DNA from: Ferrovibrio sp041906005
GTDB taxonomy: Bacteria; Pseudomonadota; Alphaproteobacteria; Ferrovibrionales; Ferrovibrionaceae
Length of the DNA: 64,000 nucleotides
Reading direction: 5' to 3'
NCBI RefSeq assembly: GCF_041906005.1
Contig: NZ_JAYRJY010000001.1
Coordinates: forward strand, 62,001-126,000
Shown: piece by piece, positions 16,141 to 24,683 of the stretch
Layout: every line of letters starts with the position of its first letter
Numbering within the stretch: the stretch's first letter is position 1
Notes under the pieces: model-generated
What the model was told of the DNA's origin: nothing
Seen by the model: the letters and a program-made list of their open reading frames with translations, nothing else
Database searches by the model: none
Position numbers and translations under genes: made by a program

Positions 16141-16992
16141 GTGGCGGAAAACTCGCTGAACTTCATTGCTGAAACCCGACCTCCTGGCGGGCCAACCGAC
16201 GGCTCGTCGCCGGAACGGCGGACGTGGAAAGTGCTGATCGTCGACGACGAGCCAGACGTCCATTCCCTAACCAAGCTGCTGCTCCGCAATTTTAACTACC
16301 GCAAACGCGGCCTCAGCTTCCTGAGCGCCTATTCCGCCACCGAGGCGCGCGACGTGATGCGCGAACATCCCGATACGGCGCTGGTGCTGCTGGATGTTGT
16401 GATGGAGACCGAGCATGCCGGGCTGGCGCTGGTCGATTACATCCGCAACGATCTGGCCAACAAGTCGACCCAGATCGTGATCCGCACCGGCCAGCCAGGC
16501 CAGGCGCCGCCGCTGACCGTGGTGTCCAACCACGGCATCAACGACTACAAGGAAAAGACCGAGATCACGCAGCAGAGCATGATCCTCACCGTGGTGAAGG
16601 CGCTGCGGCTGTACGAGGAATTCCTCCCCAGCTACATCGCGGCGGCGAAATTCGCCAGCCTGACCGACCGCGCCCGCAACGGCGCCGACGACCGCGAGCT
16701 GCTGCGCCTGCTGCGGCAGGAGGCCGATATCGGCGAGGATGGCGTATTGCCGCGTCCCAGCGAACCGGCCGATCCGCGCCTGGCCGCGCTGACTGACCGT
16801 GAGCGCGAAGTGCTGAAATGGGTCAGCCAGGGCGATTCCAACAAGGCCATCGCCATCCGCCTGGGCGTGCAGGAAGTGACCGTGAAGGCCCATCTGCGGC
16901 AGATTTTCGCCAAGCTGCAGGTGTTCAACCGCACCCAGGCCGCGTCATTGGCCCTGCGCCTGCTGGAACGCGACGCCGATACCGGCCGCTGA
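16141..16992 (+). CDS. Response regulator with REC and LuxR-type HTH domains
   Basis: DNA-binding response regulator of 283 residues starting at GTG 16141. The receiver domain spans residues 29-150, with acidic pair Asp35-Asp36, phosphoacceptor Asp85 (VLLDVVMETE) and a KEKTE lysine loop. The C-terminal LuxR/FixJ helix-turn-helix covers about 217-275 (LTDREREVLKWVSQGDSNKAIA). The receiver resembles those joined to DUF3369. A linker of about 65 residues lies between domains. No histidine kinase is adjacent, so it is an orphan within the window. Confidence 0.87.
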   Translation: MAENSLNFIAETRPPGGPTDGSSPERRTWKVLIVDDEPDVHSLTKLLLRNFNYRKRGLSFLSAYSATEARDVMREHPDTALVLLDVVMETEHAGLALVDYIRNDLANKSTQIVIRTGQPGQAPPLTVVSNHGINDYKEKTEITQQSMILTVVKALRLYEEFLPSYIAAAKFASLTDRARNGADDRELLRLLRQEADIGEDGVLPRPSEPADPRLAALTDREREVLKWVSQGDSNKAIAIRLGVQEVTVKAHLRQIFAKLQVFNRTQAASLALRLLERDADTGR

Positions 16993-17033
16993 ACCTCCAT
17001 CCATCCGTCATCGGAAAAAATACCGCGCCGAAC

Positions 17034-17061
17034 TGATCCGGCGGGCCGAATTTTGCGTATC
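17034..17061 (+). promoter_or_regulatory. ECF-sigma (RpoE/ChrR type) promoter of the phr operon
   Basis: TGATCC at 17034-17039, an 18-bp spacer and TATC at 17058-17061, preceded by GCG. The same arrangement, TGATCC-N18-TACC with GCG before the -10, lies upstream of chrR on the other strand. TGATCC is the -35 known for the RpoE-ChrR singlet-oxygen regulon of Rhodobacter. The -10 lies 30 bp before the photolyase start. Confidence 0.72.
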
Positions 17062-17090
17062 AAATAGCGAACACTTGATACGACGTCGGC

Positions 17091-18566
17091 ATGGCAGATT
17101 CCCGCTCCCCACTCATCCTCTGGTTCCGCCAGGACTTGCGCCTGAACGATAACCCCGCGGTGGCAGCTGCGGCCTTCTGCGGCCGGCCGGTCTTGCCGCT
17201 CTATATTCTCGACACGGCGCCGCATGCGCGCCAATTGGGCGGCGCCAGCATGTGGTGGCTGCATCATTCCCTCGCGGCGCTGGCCGCTGATCTAAAGCGG
17301 CGTTATGGCCTGGAACTGATCCTGCGGCGCGGCGATGCGGCGCAGGTCTTGCCAGCGCTGGTGCGCGAAACCGGCGCGGCGGCCGTGTACTGGAACCGCT
17401 GCTACGAGCCGGCGGCCATCACGCGCGACACGGCGCTGAAAGCCGCTCTGAAAGCCGATGGCATCGCAGCCGAAACCTTCAATGCATCGCTGCTGTTCGA
17501 ACCCTGGCAGGTGAAGACGCAGACGGGCGGCTGGTTCAAGGTCTATTCGCCGTTCTGGCGCGCCTGCCGCGCTCTGCCCGCCCCCGGCGCGCCCACACGC
17601 GCGCCACAAACCTTGCATGGCTTTACCGAGCCGGTGCGCAGCGACCGGCTGGATGAGTGGCGTCTGCTGCCGCACAAGCCCGACTGGGCCGGCGGATTGC
17701 GTGCGGCCTGGCAGCCGGGCGAGGCCGGCGCAGCGAAACGCCTGCGGGATTTTCTCGATCGCGCGCTGCAGGGTTATGCCGATGGCCGCGACCGCCCCGA
17801 TCATGCGCTCACTTCGCGTCTGTCGTCGCATCTGCATTTCGGTGAAATCGGGCCGCGCCAGGTCTGGCAGGCGGTGCAGATGGCCGCCGGACAAAACGGC
17901 GCGGCGGCACGCAATGCCGAGAAATTTCTAAGCGAAATCGGCTGGCGTGAATTCTCCCATCACCTGCTGTTCCATTTCCCCGACCTGCCCAAGCGCAACT
18001 TCCGCGCCGATTTCGACGCCTTCCCGTGGCAGGAGGATGCCGCGCTGCTGCGCCGCTGGCAGACGGGCCAGACAGGGTATCCCATCGTCGATGCCGGCAT
18101 GCGCGAGCTGTGGCAGACCGGCTGGATGCATAACCGCGTGCGCATGATCGTCGCCTCCTTCCTGGTCAAGCACCTGCGCCAGCACTGGCGCCACGGCGAA
18201 GCCTGGTTCTGGGATACGCTGGTGGATGCCGACCTGGCAAACAACGCTGCCAGCTGGCAATGGGTGGCCGGTTCAGGTGCCGATGCCGCGCCGTATTTCC
18301 GCATCTTCAACCCGATCCTGCAGGGCGAGAAATTCGATCCCGATGGCGCCTATGTGCGCCGCTGGCTGCCCGCACTGGCGGGTCTGCCCGAGAAATACAT
18401 TCACAAACCCTGGCTTGCACCGGCCACGGTGCTGCGTGATGCCGGCCTGCGGCTCGGGCAGGATTACCCGCAACCGCTGGTCGATCACGACGCTGCCAGA
18501 AAAGCGGCACTGGCGGCCTTTGCCCAGTTGCGCAATGATGACCGCCAGACAGCGGGGGCTGCATGA
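17091..18566 (+). CDS. phrB: Deoxyribodipyrimidine photolyase
   Basis: Light-driven repair enzyme for UV-induced cyclobutane pyrimidine dimers, 491 residues. The N-terminal photolyase/antenna domain starts LILWFRQDLRLNDNPA. The C-terminal FAD domain has the class I signatures FLSEIGWREFSHHLL, TGYPIVDAGMRELWQTGWMH, RMIVASFLVKHL and NNAASWQWVAGSGADAAPYF. It is the first gene of the phr-FAD oxidoreductase-DUF1365-cfa operon and overlaps the next gene by 4 bp (ATGA). Photolyases are known members of RpoE-ChrR regulons. Confidence 0.96.
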   Translation: MADSRSPLILWFRQDLRLNDNPAVAAAAFCGRPVLPLYILDTAPHARQLGGASMWWLHHSLAALAADLKRRYGLELILRRGDAAQVLPALVRETGAAAVYWNRCYEPAAITRDTALKAALKADGIAAETFNASLLFEPWQVKTQTGGWFKVYSPFWRACRALPAPGAPTRAPQTLHGFTEPVRSDRLDEWRLLPHKPDWAGGLRAAWQPGEAGAAKRLRDFLDRALQGYADGRDRPDHALTSRLSSHLHFGEIGPRQVWQAVQMAAGQNGAAARNAEKFLSEIGWREFSHHLLFHFPDLPKRNFRADFDAFPWQEDAALLRRWQTGQTGYPIVDAGMRELWQTGWMHNRVRMIVASFLVKHLRQHWRHGEAWFWDTLVDADLANNAASWQWVAGSGADAAPYFRIFNPILQGEKFDPDGAYVRRWLPALAGLPEKYIHKPWLAPATVLRDAGLRLGQDYPQPLVDHDAARKAALAAFAQLRNDDRQTAGAA

Positions 18567-19897
18567 GCAGGCACGAAACCATCCGGCGACAGCGTATCGC
18601 CGTGATCGGCGCGGGCATCGCCGGACTGGGCGCGGCCTGGGCCCTGTCGCGCCGGCATGACGTCACCGTCTTCGAGGCGAATACCTATCCCGGCGGTCAC
18701 AGCAACACCGCCGAGATCGACTATGACGGCATGCCGATCGCGGTGGATACCGGCTTCATTGTCTTCAACGACTGGAACTACCCCAACCTGACGCGGCTGT
18801 TCGCCCACCTGAAGGTGCCGGCGATCAAGAGTGACATGTCGTTCGCCGTCAGCGTTGGCGACAGTCAACGGCCCGGCCGGCTGGAATGGAGCGGCAGCAG
18901 CATCGCCACATTGTTCGCGCAGAAACGCAACCTGCTGAGTCCGCGTTTCCATCGTATGTGGCGCGACATCCTGCGCTTCAACCGTGCCGCCGTCGCCGAC
19001 CTGGACTCCGGCCGCATGGCGAGCCTGAGCCTGGGCGACTATCTCGCCGCCGGACAATACGGCGAAGGCTTCATGCTGGATTACCTGCTGCCGATGGGCG
19101 CCGCGATCTGGTCCGCGCCGCTGGCCGAGATGCGGGCCTTTCCCGCCCAGACCTTCGCGCGCTTCTTCAAGAACCACGGCCTGCTCAGTATCAACGACCG
19201 GCCGCAATGGTACACCGTGCAGGGCGGCAGCCGGGAATATGTGCGCCGCCTGCTGGCCGATTCCGACATCACGCTGCGTCTCAACCGGCCGGTGCAGGCG
19301 GTGATGCGGCAGGGCGACGGCATCATGGTGGCCGGCCATGCCAATGCCGAGACTTTCGACCAGGTGGTGCTGGCCTGCCACGGCGATCAGGCGTTGCGTA
19401 TGCTTGGCCATCATGCCACACCGGCCGAGCACGAGCTTCTCGGCTGCTTCCGCTTCCAGCCCAACCGGGCGGTGCTGCATCGCGATGAGAACCTGATGCC
19501 GGTGCGGCGATCGGTCTGGGCAAGCTGGAACTACCTGTCCGAACCGCGCCGCGACCTGCATCGACGCGTCGGTCTGACCTACTGGATGAACCGGCTGCAG
19601 TCGATTGACGACAGCCGACCGCTGTTCGTCACCATGAACCCGCTGCAGCCGCCGCGGCGCGACAAGGTTTTCGCCGAATTCGATTACGAACATCCGCTGT
19701 TCGACCAGGCCGCGGTTGCGGCCCAAACGCGGCTGCACGAGATCCAGGGCAAGGATCGCCTGTGGTTCTGTGGTGCCTGGTGCCGGTACGGCTTCCACGA
19801 GGATGGCTTCACGGCGGGGCTGACCGTGGCGAAGCAGCTCGGCGCCGACCTGCCCTTCGAGCCGGCGATCGACAGGCCGCTGGAGCCTGTCGCGTGA
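18563..19897 (+). CDS. FAD-dependent oxidoreductase (amine-oxidase/desaturase-like)
   Basis: Flavoprotein of 444 residues. The N-terminal dinucleotide-binding motif is RIAVIGAGIAGLGAAWALSR, ending with the ribose-binding acidic residue in VFEANTYPGGHSNT. The C-terminal flavin-contact segment is LWFCGAWCRYGFHEDGFTAG. This group sits next to DUF1365 and CFA-like methyltransferase genes in many proteobacteria and probably acts on membrane lipid acyl chains. That reaction is inferred from context. It overlaps both neighbours by 4 bp. Confidence 0.87.
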   Translation: MSRHETIRRQRIAVIGAGIAGLGAAWALSRRHDVTVFEANTYPGGHSNTAEIDYDGMPIAVDTGFIVFNDWNYPNLTRLFAHLKVPAIKSDMSFAVSVGDSQRPGRLEWSGSSIATLFAQKRNLLSPRFHRMWRDILRFNRAAVADLDSGRMASLSLGDYLAAGQYGEGFMLDYLLPMGAAIWSAPLAEMRAFPAQTFARFFKNHGLLSINDRPQWYTVQGGSREYVRRLLADSDITLRLNRPVQAVMRQGDGIMVAGHANAETFDQVVLACHGDQALRMLGHHATPAEHELLGCFRFQPNRAVLHRDENLMPVRRSVWASWNYLSEPRRDLHRRVGLTYWMNRLQSIDDSRPLFVTMNPLQPPRRDKVFAEFDYEHPLFDQAAVAAQTRLHEIQGKDRLWFCGAWCRYGFHEDGFTAGLTVAKQLGADLPFEPAIDRPLEPVA

Positions 19898-20700
19898 ACG
19901 GCGCCGACCTTTACTGGTGCCGCGTGATGCACGAACGGCTGCTGCCGTTCCGCCACAAATTCGAATACCGCGTCTTTTCGTTGCTGCTGGATATCGACCG
20001 CCTGGGAGAACTGGATCGCGGCCTGCGGCTGTTTGGCTACAACCGCTTTGCGCTGATCGGCTTCAACGACCGCGACCACGGCCCGCGCGATGGCTCGCCA
20101 TTGCGGCCCTGGGTGGAGGCGGCGCTGGCCGAATACGGCTTGCGGGATGCGGCAGCCCAGATTCGCATCTTCTGTTTCCCGCGCCTGCTCGGTTATGTGT
20201 TCAATCCGCTTAGCGTGTTCTTCTGCTACGACGCCGAGGGAAGGCTGCGCGCCACGCTGTATGAGGTGAAGAACACCTTCGGTGACCAGCATGCCTATCT
20301 GATCGACGTACCGCCGGGAAAGAACAGCGGCAAGACCGTGGACCAGAGCGTGACCAAGCGCTTCCACGTCTCGCCATTCCTGCCGCTGGAGGGGGAATAC
20401 CAGTTCCGCATCCTGCCGCCGGGCGAGAAGATCGGCATCATGATTCGCCAGATCGGCCGAAGTGGCGCGCTGCAGATGATCGCCACCCAGAGCGGCCGCC
20501 GCGAGGATCTCAGCGATCACAGTCTGTTGAAGGCCTTCATCCGCCATCCGCTGATGACCGTAAAAGTCATGGCTGGCATCCACTGGGAGGCGCTGCAGCT
20601 CTGGCGCAAGGGCGCAGCCTTCTTCCGCTGGACGGCGCCGCCGCAAAAGGCCGTGTCGGCAGGAAAAAGCAAAGACGAAATCAGGGAGTCCCAAGCATGA
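19894..20700 (+). CDS. DUF1365 protein
   Basis: Protein of 268 residues starting at GTG 19894 in a GTGA overlap with the oxidoreductase. DUF1365 hallmarks are YWCRVMHERLLPFRHKFEYR near the start, FCFPRLLGYVFNPLSVFFCY and VTKRFHVSPFLPLEGEYQF. The biochemical role is not established. The family is almost always encoded between an FAD oxidoreductase and a cyclopropane synthase-like methyltransferase, as here, implying a shared lipid-modification pathway. Confidence 0.88.
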   Translation: MNGADLYWCRVMHERLLPFRHKFEYRVFSLLLDIDRLGELDRGLRLFGYNRFALIGFNDRDHGPRDGSPLRPWVEAALAEYGLRDAAAQIRIFCFPRLLGYVFNPLSVFFCYDAEGRLRATLYEVKNTFGDQHAYLIDVPPGKNSGKTVDQSVTKRFHVSPFLPLEGEYQFRILPPGEKIGIMIRQIGRSGALQMIATQSGRREDLSDHSLLKAFIRHPLMTVKVMAGIHWEALQLWRKGAAFFRWTAPPQKAVSAGKSKDEIRESQA

Positions 20701-22052
20701 GCGAAGCCTACGCCGAACGGCAGACCCGCCTGGACCGCGCAGCGGAAGCGGCCCTCGATGTCGCCGTCGACGCCATCGCCCATCTCCACCGCGCCGAACC
20801 GCGCCAGGCCGGCCAGGTCATGCTGCTGCGATCGGCGCAGGATGCCCTGCGACTGTCGCGCGTGCCGCGCTGGACGCGGCTGATGCTGTCGCTGGCAGCA
20901 AAGGTCAGTCATGGCAGCATCACGATCACCTTGCCCGATGGCCGCAGCCTGATGGCGCAGGGCCAGGAACCCGGCCCGGCCGCCACCCTGCATATCCGGC
21001 ATCACCGCTTTGCCAAACGCCTGCTGCTGGGCGGCAATCTGGCGGTGGGTCAGGCCTATATCGATGGCGATTTCGACTGCGACGGCCTTGCCGCTCTGAC
21101 CGAATGGGCCTGCCTCAACAGCGACCTCGACGCCACCCTGATGGGCAAACCCTGGCTGCGCGCCTTGCGCCGTTTTGGCTTTGCCCTTGCCGCCAATTCG
21201 CGACGCGGCAGCCGGCGCAACATTGCCTACCACTACGATCTGGGCAACGACTTCTATCGCCTGTGGCTGGACCCATCGATGACCTACTCGTCCGCCCTGT
21301 GGCACAATGGCGACGAGAGCCTGGAAGAGGCGCAACTCAACAAATACCGCCGGCTTGCTGGCGAGGTTCTGCGCCTGCAGCCGGATCAGCGTGTGCTGGA
21401 GATCGGCTGCGGCTGGGGTGGCTTTGCCTGCCTGGCGGCAAAGGAATATGGCGCCCGCGTGCATGCCGTGACGATCAGCCGCGAACAGCATGACCACGCC
21501 TGCCGCCGTGTGCAGCAGGAGGGCCTGAACGACCGCGTGCGGATCGAACTGCGCGACTATCGCGACCTGACAGAGCAGTATGATGCGGTAGCGTCGATCG
21601 AAATGATCGAGGCGGTGGGGGAGAAATACTGGCCGCTGTATTTCAGCCAGCTGCGCGACCGCCTGAATCCCGGCGGCCGAGCCGGCATCCAGGCCATCGT
21701 GATCGCGGACCGGTATTTCGAGGATTATCGCGGCACGATGGATTTCATCCAGGCTTACATCTTTCCCGGCGGCATGCTGCTGTCACCCGACACGGTGGCC
21801 CGCCAGGCCGCCGCCGCGGGTCTCGATATCGTCGATGATTTCAGCTTCGGCCGCGACTATGCCCGCACGCTGAATGACTGGCATCGCCGCTTTGAAGCGG
21901 CCTGGCCGCAGATCCGCGACGTGAAAGGCAACGGCCTGCCATTCGACGATCGCTTTCGCCGCATGTGGCGTTATTACCTGGCCTATTGCGAGGGCGGCTT
22001 CAACGCCGGCACCATTGACGTGCTGCAATACGGGTTCGAAAAACCGCTTTAG
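20697..22052 (+). CDS. Cyclopropane-fatty-acyl-phospholipid synthase family methyltransferase
   Basis: SAM-dependent enzyme of 451 residues acting on unsaturated acyl chains of membrane phospholipids. An N-terminal lipid-interacting part contains GNLAVGQAYIDGDFDCDGL. The Rossmann methyltransferase core has VLEIGCGWGGFACLAAKEYG as motif I, then AVTISREQHDHA and VASIEMIEAVGEKYW. Related genes in Rhodobacter (cfaA and neighbours) belong to the singlet-oxygen response and modify fatty acids; whether this one makes cyclopropane or another methylated product is not determinable. It overlaps DUF1365 by 4 bp and ends the operon, 11 bp from the convergent SnoaL gene. Confidence 0.9.
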   Translation: MSEAYAERQTRLDRAAEAALDVAVDAIAHLHRAEPRQAGQVMLLRSAQDALRLSRVPRWTRLMLSLAAKVSHGSITITLPDGRSLMAQGQEPGPAATLHIRHHRFAKRLLLGGNLAVGQAYIDGDFDCDGLAALTEWACLNSDLDATLMGKPWLRALRRFGFALAANSRRGSRRNIAYHYDLGNDFYRLWLDPSMTYSSALWHNGDESLEEAQLNKYRRLAGEVLRLQPDQRVLEIGCGWGGFACLAAKEYGARVHAVTISREQHDHACRRVQQEGLNDRVRIELRDYRDLTEQYDAVASIEMIEAVGEKYWPLYFSQLRDRLNPGGRAGIQAIVIADRYFEDYRGTMDFIQAYIFPGGMLLSPDTVARQAAAAGLDIVDDFSFGRDYARTLNDWHRRFEAAWPQIRDVKGNGLPFDDRFRRMWRYYLAYCEGGFNAGTIDVLQYGFEKPL

Positions 22053-22063
22053 GCCAGATCGTT

Positions 22064-22510
22064 TCAGGAGTGTCGCAGCCGGTTGCGCACCCAGCGCACC
22101 AGCGCGCCGACGACGGGCAGCCGGGCATAGAACTGGCTGCCGGCATCCCAGTGATCGAGATGGGCCTTCACCCGGCCATCCGGCGTGAAATGCAGCTCGC
22201 TGACGCCGATGGCCTGCCAGGGCTCAGCCCCGCCGAAACGCCGCGGCGTGTAGAAGAACGTCCATTTCAGGAAAGCCTGGTCGCCTTCGCGCACCGAACC
22301 GTCGATGCGGAACTTCACGTAAGAGCAGTCGCGGAACATGTCAGCGAACAGCGTCTTCATGATCGAGCGGCCCCGCACGTCATTGAAGGGGTCGCGAAAA
22401 TGCACGTCCTCGGTGACCAATGCGTCCAGTCCATCCAGAGTCTGCACTGTGATCCCGGCGAAGAAATCCGCATAGCGCTGCAAGCCGCCGGCAACTGGAT
22501 CGGCCGTCAT
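22064..22510 (-). CDS. SnoaL-like/NTF2-fold protein
   Basis: Small alpha+beta barrel protein of 148 residues. The NTF2-like pattern is seen in RYADFFAGITVQTLDGLDAL, ALVTEDVHFRDPFNDVRG, FLKWTFFYTPRR and HFTPDGRVKAHLDHWDAG. No enzyme assignment is possible; the fold binds small hydrophobic ligands. ATG 22510 overlaps the SDR stop by 4 bp, which fixes the start. It is the last gene of the chrR operon. Confidence 0.83.
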   Translation of the reverse strand: MTADPVAGGLQRYADFFAGITVQTLDGLDALVTEDVHFRDPFNDVRGRSIMKTLFADMFRDCSYVKFRIDGSVREGDQAFLKWTFFYTPRRFGGAEPWQAIGVSELHFTPDGRVKAHLDHWDAGSQFYARLPVVGALVRWVRNRLRHS

Positions 22511-23268
22511 CGGGTGAATCTCCGCACCAGGGGGAAATAAGCCGCATAGGGCAGCAGCCGGAGGATTTTCAGAATCATCGCGAACTGCCATGGAAAGGCG
22601 ATCTCGAAGCCGCGCTCGAAATCCAGACCGCGCCATAGCCGTTCGGCAGCCTCTTCCACCGGCATCAGGAAGGGCATCGGAAAGGTATTGCGGTCGGTCA
22701 GCGGGGTTTTGATGAAGCCCGGCGAGATCAGGCGCACCGCCACGCCGCTATTCTCCAGATCGAGCCTTAACGACTCCGCCATGTTGATCAGCGCGGCCTT
22801 GCTGGCGCCATAGGCCGACGCCAGCGGCAAACCGCCATATCCGGCCAGCGAGGCATTGATCGCCACCTGGCCGCTGTGACGAGCCAGCATGGCCGGCAGC
22901 ACGGCTTCAAGTCCGTTGGCCACCGTCATCACGTTGCTGTCGAGCAGCGCGCGCACCGTCCCGGCCTTGAAAGCCTTGCCCGGCGATGGGATATGCGTGC
23001 CGGCGTTGAACACCGCCAACCGGATCGGCCCGATCTCGCCCTCGATCCGCGTCACCACATCCTGCACGGCAGCCGGATCGGTCATATCAGCCGGCATGGC
23101 GTGAAATTTGCCACCGGCGCCACGGGCTTCACCCGGAATGCTGTCCAGCGTATCGACACGGCGCGAGGTGCCGGCCACGATGGCACCCGCGCGCAGATAA
23201 CGGACCGCCAATGCCCGGCCGATGCCTGATCCCGCTCCGGTGATCCAGACGATTCCCGGGGCGCTCAT
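22507..23268 (-). CDS. Short-chain dehydrogenase/reductase
   Basis: NAD(P)-dependent oxidoreductase of 253 residues with the cofactor motif TGAGSGIG near the N-terminus, NAG (FNAGTHI), the catalytic Ser in INASLAGYGG and Y-G-A-S-K. A hydrophobic/basic C-terminus (ILKILRLLPYAAYFPLVRRF) suggests membrane association. It overlaps both neighbours by 4 bp in the chrR operon. A likely role in reducing lipid-peroxidation carbonyls is inferred from context. Confidence 0.88.
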   Translation of the reverse strand: MSAPGIVWITGAGSGIGRALAVRYLRAGAIVAGTSRRVDTLDSIPGEARGAGGKFHAMPADMTDPAAVQDVVTRIEGEIGPIRLAVFNAGTHIPSPGKAFKAGTVRALLDSNVMTVANGLEAVLPAMLARHSGQVAINASLAGYGGLPLASAYGASKAALINMAESLRLDLENSGVAVRLISPGFIKTPLTDRNTFPMPFLMPVEEAAERLWRGLDFERGFEIAFPWQFAMILKILRLLPYAAYFPLVRRFTR

Positions 23269-23909
23269 CGCAGGCGATACTCGACCTGCGAGCCGTCTTT
23301 GGCCCTGAATGCCGATTTCACCCAGTGCCCGTCACGGTCGTACCAGAGCGTGAGGTCGATATCGCCGGTCAGATGGAACCGGCGCGCCGGGATTTCGTCG
23401 CGGGCGGCGCTGGCCGTTTCGAAGGATTCCGGCTGCACCCGCAGATCCAGCACGCGACCGTTCTGGCTGTCCATGATGGTGTGGCGCCGCACGAAATCGC
23501 CGCGCCAGTAGCTGGTCGGCATGGTATCCGCCGGCAGCATGCCGGTGAAACGGGTGCCATTCACTTTCAGGCCGTCGCCTTCGGCCACGGCGCGCAATGT
23601 TTCCGCGTCTCCGTCGTTATCGGTGCTGGAAACCAGGCTGACCAGACGGTCGCCCCGCCATTCCTCGCGGGACTGGTGGACATACCGATACAGCGTCAAG
23701 GGACCAAAGGTTACCCGCAGGTTGATGTCGACATTCACCACGCTGCGTTCACCGTCGCGAGCGATCTCGACGCGGTGATGACCGATCCGCTCACCATTCC
23801 GGAAGACTTCGAAATCGCGGGTTTCAACCTCGGTCGCCAGCGCGGCGCCGAAGCCCGAGGTCGCGGTCAGAACCGCGACGCATAGCGCTAAGCCGACAGC
23901 CTTGCCCAT
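23265..23909 (-). CDS. DUF6134-like exported protein
   Basis: Protein of 214 residues with an N-terminal signal (VGLALCVAVLTATSGFGAALA) and a beta-rich body: DFEVFRNGERIGHHRVEI, VTFGPLTLYRYVHQSREEW and TGDIDLTLWYDRDGHWVKSA. It fits the DUF6134 group of periplasmic proteins of unknown function. ATG 23909 was chosen because it directly begins the signal peptide. It overlaps the end of chrR by 22 bp, and its stop overlaps the SDR start by 4 bp. Confidence 0.75.
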   Translation of the reverse strand: MGKAVGLALCVAVLTATSGFGAALATEVETRDFEVFRNGERIGHHRVEIARDGERSVVNVDINLRVTFGPLTLYRYVHQSREEWRGDRLVSLVSSTDNDGDAETLRAVAEGDGLKVNGTRFTGMLPADTMPTSYWRGDFVRRHTIMDSQNGRVLDLRVQPESFETASAARDEIPARRFHLTGDIDLTLWYDRDGHWVKSAFRAKDGSQVEYRLR

Positions 23910-24589
23910 TGGTTCAACACCCAGCCAAAAGAGCCGCGGAAATTCAGCGGCGCATCCGTCACGGCCAGGCAAATGCAGGGGCCGTCATTCATCGCCACCG
24001 GACGGTGTTCGGTATTGCCATCGGCGATTTCAACATCGCCGCGCGTGAAGGCGCCCCCCTCATCGGTGAAACCGCCGCTCAGCACCAGGGTCATTTCCTC
24101 GCCGCGATGGGTATGCAGCGGCATAGCCGCGCCAGGAGCGATCTTGAGCAGGCTGACCATGCCACCCCGCGCCTTGGCCACCGGCAGGGCCCAGGAATGC
24201 AGGCCAGCACCGCTCCAGCGCCAGTCGATGCGATCGATCCCGTCCCTCAGGTATTCGCGCAAGGGGGCCGGAATGCCGCCCCCCCTGCGGGCAGGTTGCG
24301 CCTTGCGAGCCGGGGCCGGCTCCTGCTCGCCCAGGCGCGCCTCGATGGCGGCGAAACCGGAGGATTTCAAGGTTTGCGGCGCTGTCTCGTCGAGCATCGC
24401 ACCGGCGACCCGCTCGATGGCGGCCAGTTCGGCACGGCAATGGGGACAAAGTGACAGGTGGCAGGCCACCACCAGCGACCACGGTTCGGCCAGCGAGCCG
24501 GATGCGTAATCAAGCAGCAACTCGGCCGGAATATGATGAGTCGGCGCCTGACTCGCCGGGGGTATGGCGGATAAATCGTTCACAACCAT
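23888..24589 (-). CDS. chrR: ChrR-family zinc anti-sigma factor with cupin domain
   Basis: Anti-sigma factor that holds an ECF sigma factor inactive until singlet oxygen or peroxide is sensed. It has 233 residues. The N-terminal zinc anti-sigma domain has His18/His19 and H44-x3-C48-x2-C51 (HLSLCPHC). The C-terminal cupin has HTHRGEEMTLVLSGGF, a downstream EHRPV and the Cys-x-Cys pair in GPCICLAV. All hallmark residues of the Rhodobacter ChrR are therefore present. The cognate sigma gene, usually directly upstream, is absent; a TGATCC promoter lies there instead. Confidence 0.9.
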   Translation of the reverse strand: MVVNDLSAIPPASQAPTHHIPAELLLDYASGSLAEPWSLVVACHLSLCPHCRAELAAIERVAGAMLDETAPQTLKSSGFAAIEARLGEQEPAPARKAQPARRGGGIPAPLREYLRDGIDRIDWRWSGAGLHSWALPVAKARGGMVSLLKIAPGAAMPLHTHRGEEMTLVLSGGFTDEGGAFTRGDVEIADGNTEHRPVAMNDGPCICLAVTDAPLNFRGSFGWVLNQWARLSA

Positions 24590-24627
24590 GCTCTTTGCTA
24601 AGTCCCCGTCACTGGATTACTACATTA

Positions 24628-24655
24628 GGTACGCATCCGACACGAATTTGGATCA
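24628..24655 (-). promoter_or_regulatory. ECF-sigma (RpoE/ChrR type) promoter of the chrR operon
   Basis: On the minus strand TGATCC (24650-24655) is followed after 18 bp by TACC (24628-24631), with GCG just before it. Both elements and the spacing match the phr promoter at 17034-17061. The -10 lies 38 bp upstream of the chrR start. This suggests that the sigma factor controlled by ChrR drives both convergent operons. Confidence 0.72.
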
Positions 24656-24683
24656 CCCTTCAGACGCGTCAACCCGGCAGGCC

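Noticed and set aside
17091..24589. Possible hidden ECF sigma gene beside chrR
   Set aside because: I checked the neighbourhood for a sigma-70 region 2/4 pattern on both strands and saw none; the upstream neighbour is a GGCT-fold gene in the opposite direction.
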